DNA of 8,839 nt from Spirochaetales bacterium. Its GTDB lineage: Bacteria; Spirochaetota; Spirochaetia; DSM-16054; Sediminispirochaetaceae. Where the stretch lies: contig JAASTM010000063.1 in NCBI GenBank assembly GCA_021767325.1, forward strand, positions 1 through 8,839. Direction: 5' to 3'. The notes beneath the pieces are model-generated. The model saw only the letters and a list, made by a program, of their open reading frames with translations. It did not search any database and was not told the DNA's origin. Numbering within the stretch: the stretch's first letter is position 1; the number at the start of each line of letters is the position of its first letter. The position numbers were made by a program, and so were the translations under genes. Below are positions 1 to 5,564 of the stretch, piece after piece.

Positions 1-759
1 GCTGTTTTCATCGAGATACAGTACTTTTAAGCTGTGGAGTTCGGCGAGCTCATCGATACTGTGGATGTGGTTGCCGGAAAGATCCAACTCTTCCAGGTCT
101 TCGAGAAAGCGCAGCTCATAGATGTTGTCGATCTGATTGCCGGAGAGATCGAGGGCGCTGAGATGGGTGCAGTGCTGGATTCCGTCCAGGTCCTCGATGT
201 CGTGGTTACTCAATACCAGCTCGCCATCGATCTGTTCCAGGTCGATGGGGCTCAATTCAGCGGTAAGGTTGTTTCCCAGAAAAAGGCTGCGGATGATCGA
301 ATAGATGCTCTGCGGTGATAGATCTTCTGCGAGAATGTCCGACTCGGCATAATCTTCCAGGTTGGCATCTTCCTCGAATGCATACACCTCTTCTTCGGAA
401 AAAGCTTCCCGAACTATCTGCCGGCTGCGGTGCCGTTTCAGCTGGATTCTCGATTCGACCTCTATGAAGCGTTGGTAGAACTCGAGCTGTGCTTTGCTGC
501 CGGGCTGGGCGCTTTGTAGGATTTGTTTGTGGTGGAGGCTGTAGGTGTCCGGGTGAAAGAGTTTGATGAGAGCGAGGAACTGCTTTTTCAGATTCGGCGG
601 GTTCTCCTTAGACTCCCCGTTCTCCGGAGGTTGCGGAAAGAGATAGTAGTAGAGCTCGCGTATCTGCCGTTCCTGTTTTGAACGGTACATATCGATAAGA
701 CGGCGCGAGACCCGCTGCAGATAGATTGGTGTTAAGTTGTCCATAAGAGTCTGTTTCAT
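1..759 (-). CDS. HPD-motif (J-like) leucine-rich repeat protein, 3' end beyond window
   Basis: The minus strand is open from an ATG at 759 to the window edge (253 codons), so the C-terminus is missing. Two in-frame stops lie immediately upstream (775-780), which makes 759 the earliest start; ATG 744 is a second candidate, and neither has a clear Shine-Dalgarno. Residues about 170-253 are leucine-rich repeats of 22 residues, with units such as LSALDLSGNQI and LEELDLSGNHI, the SDS22/internalin-like spacing. Residues about 56-108 contain KKQFLALIKLFHPDTY followed by a helical FYQRFIEVESRI. This matches helix II, the HPD loop (residues 69-71) and helix III of a DnaJ J-domain, though helix I is not recognisable. 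An acidic linker (about 120-148) joins the two parts. No signal peptide is seen, so it is probably cytoplasmic. LRRs bind proteins and J-domains stimulate Hsp70 ATPase; a role as a DnaK co-factor is inference. The LRR call is firm, the J-domain call tentative. Confidence 0.85.
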   Translation of the reverse strand, partial: MKQTLMDNLTPIYLQRVSRRLIDMYRSKQERQIRELYYYLFPQPPENGESKENPPNLKKQFLALIKLFHPDTYSLHHKQILQSAQPGSKAQLEFYQRFIEVESRIQLKRHRSRQIVREAFSEEEVYAFEEDANLEDYAESDILAEDLSPQSIYSIIRSLFLGNNLTAELSPIDLEQIDGELVLSNHDIEDLDGIQHCTHLSALDLSGNQIDNIYELRFLEDLEELDLSGNHIHSIDELAELHSLKVLYLDENS

Positions 760-813
760 GTGCGTTTGGGTATTTTACTATGGTTTTCGTAATTGCGCGA
801 GGGACGCGCCCCC

Positions 814-842
814 TTGAATTTATATACCGATCGGTATATAGT
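814..842 (+). promoter_or_regulatory. Promoter of the TetR-GH13 operon
   Basis: A TTGAAT -35 (814-819) and a TATAGT -10 (837-842) are separated by exactly 17 bp, close to the sigma-70 consensus. Transcription would be expected to start about 7 nt after the -10, at the ATG at 849, so the message would be leaderless. The 20-bp palindrome fills the spacer and overlaps the -10, so a bound repressor would block RNA polymerase. This is prediction from spacing and consensus only. Confidence 0.6.
821..840. promoter_or_regulatory. Palindromic TetR-type operator
   Basis: TATATACCGATCGGTATATA reads identically on both strands over 20 bp; the next bases outwards (820 T, 841 G) no longer pair. The core ACCGATCGGT resembles operators of TetR-family repressors such as NemR. 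It lies 8 bp before the regulator's start codon and inside its promoter, the usual position for autorepression. It also lies in the 89-bp gap shared with the divergent LRR gene, which it could control as well. Confidence 0.75.
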
Positions 843-848
843 GCAGAC

Positions 849-1415
849 ATGGAGACACGTAGTGTGATTCTGGAACGCGCCCTCGGTTTGTGGGCGGCCC
901 GTGGCTATGACGCGGTGGGGGTGCAGGCGCTGTGCGAGGCCGGTGGGGTGACCAAGCCGACGCTGTACTACTATTTCGGTAGCAAGCGCGGGGTGCTGGA
1001 GGCGCTGCTCGAGCGCTATGCCGGGCCGCTGTTGGAGGATCTACGCGAGCCGTCGACCTATCGGGGAGATTTGACCTGGTGTCTGGAGGAGAGTGCGCGG
1101 GTCTTTTTCCGGTATGCGGTGCAGTCGCCGGTGTTTATGCGGCTGTTTTTGTATCTGCGCAATGCTCCGGCCGAGAGCGAGGCCGCCGGGCGGGCCGAGG
1201 CGTTTTTAGACGAGGTGACGGACAATTTCGTGTACATGTTCCGGTATGCCGCCGAAGACCACGGGAATATGCGCGGGCGCGAGGAGGCCTACGGGCTGTC
1301 GTTCACCGGCACGGCTTTGACCTACGTGCGGCTGATTCTGGACGGGAAGATCGAGGCGGTCGAGGACCTGCCCTACCGGGTGGTGCACCAGTTTAGCCAC
1401 GGGATTTACTCCTGA
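849..1415 (+). CDS. TetR/AcrR-family transcriptional regulator
   Basis: The protein has 188 residues, a normal TetR length. The N-terminus, ILERALGLWAARGYDAVGVQ, then a helix-turn-helix at about 24-43 with VTKPTLYYYFGSK, is the classic TetR DNA-binding domain. The rest (about 55-188) is an all-helical ligand/dimer domain whose ligand cannot be read from sequence. I chose ATG 849 because TetR proteins begin just before this helix. An in-frame ATG at 780 would add 23 unlike-family residues and place the palindrome inside the coding region. There is no Shine-Dalgarno before 849, consistent with a leaderless message. The stop overlaps the ribosome-binding site of the next gene, the GH13 enzyme, 11 bp away, so the two are surely co-transcribed. 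The likely role is repression of its own operon, relieved by a small molecule, perhaps a sugar or sugar-derived signal (inference). Confidence 0.93.
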   Translation: METRSVILERALGLWAARGYDAVGVQALCEAGGVTKPTLYYYFGSKRGVLEALLERYAGPLLEDLREPSTYRGDLTWCLEESARVFFRYAVQSPVFMRLFLYLRNAPAESEAAGRAEAFLDEVTDNFVYMFRYAAEDHGNMRGREEAYGLSFTGTALTYVRLILDGKIEAVEDLPYRVVHQFSHGIYS

Positions 1416-1420
1416 GGAGG
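1414..1420 (+). promoter_or_regulatory. Strong Shine-Dalgarno of the GH13 gene
   Basis: GAGGAGG ends 6 nt before ATG 1427 and overlaps the TGA stop of the TetR gene (1413-1415), so translation of the two genes is probably coupled. It fixes the start of the glycosidase. Confidence 0.85.
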
Positions 1421-1426
1421 AACACC

Positions 1427-2854
1427 ATGATCACAGTAGCGAACCGCCGGGAATGGTGGCGGGATAGTATTTTTTATCACATATACACGCTCGGGTTTTG
1501 CGGGGCACCGGAGAGGAACGACTTTTCATCGCCGGCGGTGCCGCGGCTGGAGGCGGTTGCCGAGGCGGCCGGGCATATCCGCGCGCTGGGCTGCACTGCG
1601 GTGTATTTGGGGCCGCTTTTCGAGTCCACTTCGCACGGCTACGATACTGTAGATCACTATCATGTAGACCGGCGGCTGGGGGACAACGATACCCTCCGCA
1701 GGGTGGTTCGAAGTCTGCACGAACAGGGGCTGCGGGTGGTGCTGGACGGGGTGTTTAATCACACCGGCCGTGATCACTTTGCCTTCTATGATCTTCGGCA
1801 ACGGCGGGAGGAATCGCCCTTTCGCCAGTGGTTCAAGGATGTTGATTTTTCGGCGGACAACCGCTTCGGCGACGGCTTTACCTACCGGGCCTGGGAGGGG
1901 CACGAGGAACTGCCCGAGCTGAATCTGGACAAACCGGAGGTGCGGGACCACCTGTTCGGGGCGGTAGGCCAGATGATCGACGACTTTCAGATCGACGGCC
2001 TGCGGCTGGATGTAGCGTATGCGCTGCCGGCGGATTTTATGCGGGAGCTGCGGGAGTTCACCGTACAGCGGTCCGGGCAGGCGGGGCCACGCGCGGGTCG
2101 GAAGGATGACTTCTTCTTACTGGGGGAGGTAATCCACGGCGAGTACCGGCGCTTTGCCGCTGAGGCCGGTCTGCACAGCGTAACCAACTACGAAACCTAC
2201 AAGGCACTGTGGTCGGCGCACAACGAGGCGAACTACTTCGAGCTGGCCCACTCGCTGGAGCGGAACTTCGACAGGATGGGCAGGGCTGCCGGTAGCCCGG
2301 GCGGGCCTGTGCTCTACAACTTTGCGGATAATCACGATGTAGACCGGGTGGCATCGCAGCTGAAGGATCTGCGGCATCTGTTTCCGCTGTACGCGCTGCT
2401 GTTTACTATTCCGGGGATTCCTTCGGTGTATTACGGAAGTGAGTTTGCAATCGAGGGACGTAGGGGCGATCACTCCGATGCGGAGCTAAGGCCGACCTGG
2501 CGGGAGGTGCTGCGGCGTCGGGAAACGGCGGAGTCGGCGGCTGAACTGAGTGCCTTTATTGCAGAGCTGGCGAAGGTGCGCCGCCGCGCGACAGCCCTGC
2601 GGGCAGGCGGATATCGGCGCCTGTATCTGGATCATCACATAATTGCCTTTGAACGAGCTACGGAGGAAGGCCGGGTTGTAGTGGTTGTCAACTCTTTAGA
2701 CGAGCAGACAACAATTAGGATACCAGTTGTATCGCAGAGTGAAGCTGCAGAGGATATGTTCCGGCCGGGTACATTTTTCCCGGTGAAAGACGGGGCACTG
2801 GAGCTCAGCCTGCCGGCCTATGGAAGCTTGGTGCTCGGTCTGGATGATGGATGA
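1427..2854 (+). CDS. GH13 alpha-amylase-family glycosidase, neopullulanase/cyclomaltodextrinase-like
   Basis: This 475-residue protein has all the GH13 catalytic signatures: region I DGVFNH (107-112), region II GLRLD with nucleophile D195, region III LLGE with acid/base E234, and region IV DNHD (301-304). The fifth region reads LPELN (162-166), nearer the MPKLN of neopullulanases and cyclomaltodextrinases than the QPDLN of oligo-1,6-glucosidases. The barrel starts almost at residue 1 (WWRDSIFYHIY), so the N-terminal CBM34 domain of classic neopullulanases is absent. The last ~100 residues look like the C-terminal beta domain. There is no signal peptide, so it should act in the cytoplasm on imported maltodextrins or cyclodextrins, retaining the anomeric configuration. 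No sugar transporter is visible here. Exact substrate is undetermined; a trehalose- or sucrose-active GH13 cannot be excluded. Confidence 0.93.
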   Translation: MITVANRREWWRDSIFYHIYTLGFCGAPERNDFSSPAVPRLEAVAEAAGHIRALGCTAVYLGPLFESTSHGYDTVDHYHVDRRLGDNDTLRRVVRSLHEQGLRVVLDGVFNHTGRDHFAFYDLRQRREESPFRQWFKDVDFSADNRFGDGFTYRAWEGHEELPELNLDKPEVRDHLFGAVGQMIDDFQIDGLRLDVAYALPADFMRELREFTVQRSGQAGPRAGRKDDFFLLGEVIHGEYRRFAAEAGLHSVTNYETYKALWSAHNEANYFELAHSLERNFDRMGRAAGSPGGPVLYNFADNHDVDRVASQLKDLRHLFPLYALLFTIPGIPSVYYGSEFAIEGRRGDHSDAELRPTWREVLRRRETAESAAELSAFIAELAKVRRRATALRAGGYRRLYLDHHIIAFERATEEGRVVVVVNSLDEQTTIRIPVVSQSEAAEDMFRPGTFFPVKDGALELSLPAYGSLVLGLDDG

Positions 2855-2870
2855 GATCTGCTGACCGGCT

Positions 2871-3542
2871 TTATTGGAGAGAAGGAGATTTAATCTTTAT
2901 TTCCGGAAGTGATTTCATTTCTAGGACTCTTTCCACTGCTCCCGTGAGTATTTCTTTAACTGATTCTTCCAGATTTTTGAGCGATGGCTCATCAAAGTAT
3001 TGGAGTGCACGAAGGCACTCTGACGGAGAAAATACACTTCCGAATAGTGTAGATGCTCCAGCCAGCCCTTCTGCGAGAGAAATACCATGGGAAATCAATG
3101 TGGCAATGTCGATGTAATCCTTTTTTTCTATACGCTGCATCAATATTTTAACCTTTGTAGCCATCAAGTCTTGGAGTGATGCTACCAGCAGAGTATGGTC
3201 GTCTGTAAGCTGGGGTTCACCGATACGACCAAAATTTATTCCTCCAAAAAAACTAAGCTTCACGTATTCTGCGTTCACGGGAAGTAAAACTGTATAGGTA
3301 TTCGGTTGGGATTGGAGGATCGATGCTTTTTCTATATTAGGAAGATTATCGGCTATCCATCTGTGTTCAAGCGTCTTCCTGGAGAAAAAATCGAAATCAA
3401 CAGACTGCCTGTGCCCTAAGCGTAGAGCGAGTGCGGTTCCTCCATAGAGAACAAAGTGCTTCTTGAAATGTGCGAGTTCTGGCCAAACCTTTCTTTGTGC
3501 TTCTGGGAGGATGTTGTAGTGGTGAGAGAAAAGAGCCTTCAT
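2871..3542 (-). CDS. AbiEii/AbiGii-like nucleotidyltransferase, probable toxin
   Basis: The 223-residue protein carries the minimal nucleotidyltransferase signature of the AbiEii/MenT group: YGGTALALRLGHR (33-45) followed by D49-F-D51, the metal-binding pair. It then has the downstream block QDLMATKVKILMQR with K130 and R137, and KKDYIDI (140-146). Family members act as toxins, some by adding nucleotides to tRNA, and are usually held in check by a cognate upstream antitoxin. Its ATG overlaps the stop of the preceding gene by 4 nt (ATGA), with GAGAGG upstream as ribosome-binding site. Base composition is low in GC (33-40% in three 60-base lines I counted) against up to 70% in the adjacent GH13 gene, suggesting horizontal acquisition. 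It ends 16 bp from the converging GH13 gene with no clear terminator. Some relatives are housekeeping or orphan enzymes, so toxicity is inference. Confidence 0.85.
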   Translation of the reverse strand: MKALFSHHYNILPEAQRKVWPELAHFKKHFVLYGGTALALRLGHRQSVDFDFFSRKTLEHRWIADNLPNIEKASILQSQPNTYTVLLPVNAEYVKLSFFGGINFGRIGEPQLTDDHTLLVASLQDLMATKVKILMQRIEKKDYIDIATLISHGISLAEGLAGASTLFGSVFSPSECLRALQYFDEPSLKNLEESVKEILTGAVERVLEMKSLPEIKIKSPSLQ

Positions 3543-3853
3543 GAAATAATCCTCTCAGGGGGTGGTGGTACAGTTTCGTTTACATCGACAAGGTCGAGTA
3601 CCCGGTGCCAGAAAGACCACGACCGTTCTGAAAACCACCCCGGTTCGGCATTTTTCAGGAGATCGGAGAGCACTTTTGGGTCAAATTCTTGCCGGATACG
3701 CTGATAGTCTTCGAGACTGCCGATGTTCATGGCCGAGGCAAGAATTCGATATGGGCGCTGCATAACCGCTTCCGGACTTTCCCACCAGATATACTTTTTA
3801 GCGAAATCAAGTAAGATATCACGATGTGCCTCGAACAACGCTTTCTCATCCAT
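3539..3853 (-). CDS. Small W-rich protein paired with AbiEii-like gene, putative antitoxin
   Basis: This is a 104-residue acidic protein with no recognised DNA-binding fold. Visible features are a helical N-terminus, YIWWESPEAVMQRPYRILASAMNIGS (21-46, cited as a region), then PGWFSERSWSFWH (71-83) and a proline run PPPPERI near the end. From memory, small proteins with this WW...P...RP pattern and a GWFS-RSW-FWH box lie directly upstream of AbiEii-like nucleotidyltransferases in other bacteria, so I infer the antitoxin half of a pair. It is unlike AbiEi, which is a larger winged-helix protein. The frame stays open upstream to 3991, but those codons overlap the alarmone synthetase gene in another frame and look unlike protein, so I place the start at ATG 3853. 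There is no Shine-Dalgarno, and a good -10 lies 6 nt upstream. GC is about 50%, between its neighbours. Confidence 0.78.
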   Translation of the reverse strand: MDEKALFEAHRDILLDFAKKYIWWESPEAVMQRPYRILASAMNIGSLEDYQRIRQEFDPKVLSDLLKNAEPGWFSERSWSFWHRVLDLVDVNETVPPPPERIIS

Positions 3854-3859
3854 ACTTTC

Positions 3860-3868
3860 AGTATACCA
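3860..3868 (-). promoter_or_regulatory. Extended -10 promoter of the antitoxin-toxin pair
   Basis: Read on the minus strand, TGGTATACT matches an extended -10 (TGnTATAnT). Only 6 nt separate it from ATG 3853, so the transcript would begin at or next to the start codon. The -35 at 17-bp spacing (CTGCGA) is weak, as extended -10 promoters tolerate. It sits in the 52-bp gap after the alarmone synthetase gene, so the pair could be expressed on its own or by read-through. Confidence 0.45.
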
Positions 3869-3905
3869 GTTTTTCAGCTTTTTCGCAGGTTTCTCCAGTA
3901 TTGCT

Positions 3906-4628
3906 TTACTGCTCCCGGCTGCGCTCCTGCAGGTAGCCGGGTTGGTCCTGCTCGGCTTTCGAGACGTTGTGCAAGCGCTGCATCCGGCCATCCAGGTCTG
4001 CTATTTCGACGGCGCAGGATTTCAGCTCTGATGAAACCGATTCCTGCTGGACCTTGTCCAGTTTGTAGGCCAGCTCGTGCTCCAGCGAAGCCCAGAAGTC
4101 CATGGCAATAGTGCGGATCTGCACCTCGACATGAACCTCCTCGACACTGGCGGTCATGAACACCGGTACGGTGACGATGAGATGCAGGCTGCGGTATCCG
4201 TTGGGTTTAGGCTCCCGGATATAGTCGCTGATGCGGATCAGTTTTATATCGTCCTGTGCCAGCAGCAGGTCCTTGATCAGATAGGTGTCGTCGATGTACG
4301 AGCAAATGACCCGCACGCCGGCGATATCGGTCAGATTCTCCCGGGCCGATTCCACACTCAGCTCGCAGCCCTTTTTCTTCAGCTTACTCATGATGCTGGC
4401 CGGTGACTTGACCCGGGTTTTGATCTGGTGGATCGGATTCCGGTCGTGGGTATAGCGGAACTCGTCGTTCAGGTTCTCCAATTTAGTGGAGATCTCCCTG
4501 GTGGCTGACAAGTACAGATTTTCGGTTGCGATGAAGCCGCGGACCGTATTGTACATCTCATCCGGCAGCAGCTCGCCGGTTACGCCTTCAAATAGGTAGA
4601 AGAGTTTTGAATAATCTGGTGTCTGCAT
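3906..4628 (-). CDS. Small alarmone synthetase, RelQ/RelP-like GTP pyrophosphokinase
   Basis: The enzyme transfers pyrophosphate from ATP to GDP or GTP to make (p)ppGpp. The 240-residue protein has only the synthetase domain: no HD hydrolase, TGS or ACT domain. Visible motifs are RVKSPASIMSKL (72-83, ATP-binding basic/serine block), DIAGVRVI (101-108), EPKPNGYRSLHL (139-150, guanine-binding loop with Y145) and VEVQIRTIAMDFWASLEHELAYK (167-189, cited as a region) holding the catalytic Glu168. Length and motif order fit the RelQ/RelP stand-alone group. A Shine-Dalgarno CTCCCT complement (4637-4642) lies 8 nt from ATG 4628. It is divergent from the ECF sigma gene and 52 bp upstream of the AbiEii-like pair on the same strand. 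The normal role would be stress-induced growth control. A toxic SAS (toxSAS) variant is less likely but cannot be ruled out by eye. Confidence 0.92.
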   Translation of the reverse strand: MQTPDYSKLFYLFEGVTGELLPDEMYNTVRGFIATENLYLSATREISTKLENLNDEFRYTHDRNPIHQIKTRVKSPASIMSKLKKKGCELSVESARENLTDIAGVRVICSYIDDTYLIKDLLLAQDDIKLIRISDYIREPKPNGYRSLHLIVTVPVFMTASVEEVHVEVQIRTIAMDFWASLEHELAYKLDKVQQESVSSELKSCAVEIADLDGRMQRLHNVSKAEQDQPGYLQERSREQ

Positions 4629-4661
4629 CGATTATGCTCCCTGTATTCTGATCGCTTTGTC

Positions 4662-4690
4662 AGATTAAAACTCACACGATTTTTTGCCAA
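4662..4690 (-). promoter_or_regulatory. Sigma-70-type promoter of the alarmone synthetase
   Basis: On the minus strand a TTGGCA -35 (4685-4690) and a TAATCT -10 (4662-4667) are 17 bp apart. Transcription would start near 4655, leaving a leader of about 27 nt that contains the AGGGAG ribosome-binding site. Its -35 shares bases with the candidate promoter of the divergent sigma gene. Confidence 0.55.
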
Positions 4691-4711
4691 CCCTTCGGCA
4701 TTTCGGTCGTA
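4689..4711 (+). promoter_or_regulatory. Candidate ECF-type autoregulatory promoter of the sigma gene
   Basis: The plus strand has an AAC trinucleotide (4689-4691), 16 bp, then CGTA (4708-4711, continuing CGTATACT). This is the layout of ECF promoters such as Bacillus sigma-W (AAAC, 16-17 bp, CGTA). No good sigma-70 -35 is placed for the TATACT at 4710-4715; the nearest, TTGCCA, is 20 bp away. The leader would be about 14 nt and include the AGAGG ribosome-binding site (4722-4726). Positive autoregulation is inference. Confidence 0.4.
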
Positions 4712-4732
4712 TACTACTAGTAGAGGCGAAGA

Positions 4733-5236
4733 GTGGAGTTTGAGCAAATTTGGCAACGGTTTTATGCTCCGCTGGTGGTGTTCTGCAGCAATTTTCAGGG
4801 TGTGCGCCACAGCGGGGTACTGCAACCCGAGGATATGGCACAGGAAGTGCTGCTCAAGGTATTTACCCACATGGATATGTACGACCGGAACTATTCGATG
4901 GCGACCTGGGTGTATAGAATTGCCCGTAACCACTGTATCGATGCGGTGCGAAAGGCCTCCGCGGTACAAGACGGGGTCTTGTTAGAAAATGAGCCGGGCC
5001 GGGAGACTGGGCCGGAGCTTGTGGCTGAGCGGAAAGAGCTGGAAACGCTGATCGATGAGTACCTGGCCGGACTCGAAACTACTGACCGGCACATAGCTTT
5101 TCTGCGCTTCAGTGAGAACCTAAAACTGCGGGAGATTGCCCGTATTCTGGAGATGCCGACCGGTACAGTGAAATACCGTATTCATCGGATTAGAACAGGA
5201 TTGCGGGGAGAACTGAAGGAGGCGGGCTATGCGTAG
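4733..5236 (+). CDS. ECF-type RNA polymerase sigma factor
   Basis: The 167-residue protein has sigma region 2 at about 5-75, with DMAQEVLLKVFTHMDMY (34-50) and TWVYRIARNHCIDAVRK (58-74). Region 4 lies at about 105-160, with LRFSENLKLREIARILEM and the recognition-helix block TGTVKYRIHRIRTGLR. Regions 1.1 and 3 are absent, as in extracytoplasmic-function (ECF) sigma factors. The start is a GTG at 4733, chosen because AGAGG (4722-4726) lies 6 nt upstream and region 2 follows at once. The stop overlaps the next gene by 8 nt, and that gene's ribosome-binding site AAGGAGG (5216-5222) lies within this one. This coupling is typical of a sigma factor with its controller. It would direct RNA polymerase to a small regulon, probably including its own promoter. 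The ECF subgroup cannot be assigned by eye. Confidence 0.92.
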   Translation: MEFEQIWQRFYAPLVVFCSNFQGVRHSGVLQPEDMAQEVLLKVFTHMDMYDRNYSMATWVYRIARNHCIDAVRKASAVQDGVLLENEPGRETGPELVAERKELETLIDEYLAGLETTDRHIAFLRFSENLKLREIARILEMPTGTVKYRIHRIRTGLRGELKEAGYA

Positions 5237-5561
5237 AGAAGACAGAATGCTCAAAGAGTTTTATAGAGAAGAGGTCCGCCGAGTTAAGGTCCGGGAACTG
5301 CCTACAGACGAGCTGGGGGCTATAAACCGCCCTGGGCGAACAGATACTGCCGGCAAGGTCGGAGCGCTTGGGGCAGATCTGCTGTGGGCTGCAGCTCTGG
5401 CGGCGATCGTGCTGCTGCCGCATGTGGTAAAACTTCCGCCGCCCTCGCTGGCAGTAAGGACGGGCGATGCGTACCGGCAGTACCTGCAGCAGCCCGCGGC
5501 GCTGCGGGCACAAGCTCAGACCTTCGTGAACTCTTTGAAAAACTATTTTGGGGAGGAGTAA
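5229..5561 (+). CDS. Small single-span membrane protein, possible anti-sigma factor
   Basis: I do not recognise the family. The 110-residue product has a charged N-terminus (REDRMLKEFYREEVRRVKVRE, residues 3-23, seen as a region), one hydrophobic segment at about 47-67 (GADLLWAAALAAIVLLPHV), then a short C-terminal part (about 70-110) ending in SLKNYFGEE. It has no cysteines, so it is not a zinc-binding (ZAS) anti-sigma factor. A cytoplasmic helical tail, one membrane span and a small outer domain is the usual anti-sigma architecture. Its position, overlapping the sigma gene by 8 nt behind a strong AAGGAGG site, supports that role. The cytoplasmic part is short (about 46 residues), so it may instead be a small accessory subunit of the membrane protein encoded next. 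The stop is followed within 3 nt by that gene's start. Confidence 0.75.
   Translation: MRREDRMLKEFYREEVRRVKVRELPTDELGAINRPGRTDTAGKVGALGADLLWAAALAAIVLLPHVVKLPPPSLAVRTGDAYRQYLQQPAALRAQAQTFVNSLKNYFGEE
5551..5558 (+). promoter_or_regulatory. Shine-Dalgarno deciding the start of the MotA/ExbB-like gene
   Basis: GGGAGGAG lies 6 nt before ATG 5565 but only 3 nt before an in-frame GTG at 5562, so ATG 5565 is the better start. Confidence 0.75.
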
Positions 5562-5564
5562 GTG

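Noticed and set aside
34..318. Plus-strand open frame of 94 codons
   Set aside because: It is the antisense of the minus-strand leucine-rich repeats; its own periodicity comes from the repeats, and there is no ribosome-binding site.
780..848. Upstream ATG extending the TetR regulator by 23 residues
   Set aside because: The extension includes the operator and promoter, and TetR proteins begin close to the residues encoded at 849.
608..850. Minus-strand open frame of 80 codons across the intergenic region
   Set aside because: Out of frame with the HPD-LRR gene, it runs through the promoter and palindrome and shows no protein-like features.
1526..1951. Long minus-strand open frame inside the GH13 gene (and others at 2058-2473)
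   Set aside because: GC-rich codon bias leaves antisense frames open; the plus-strand GH13 motifs are unmistakable.
3854..3991. N-terminal extension of the antitoxin-like protein to an ATG at 3991
   Set aside because: It overlaps the end of the alarmone synthetase in another frame and has a low-complexity, unprotein-like sequence; ATG 3853 fits the family better.
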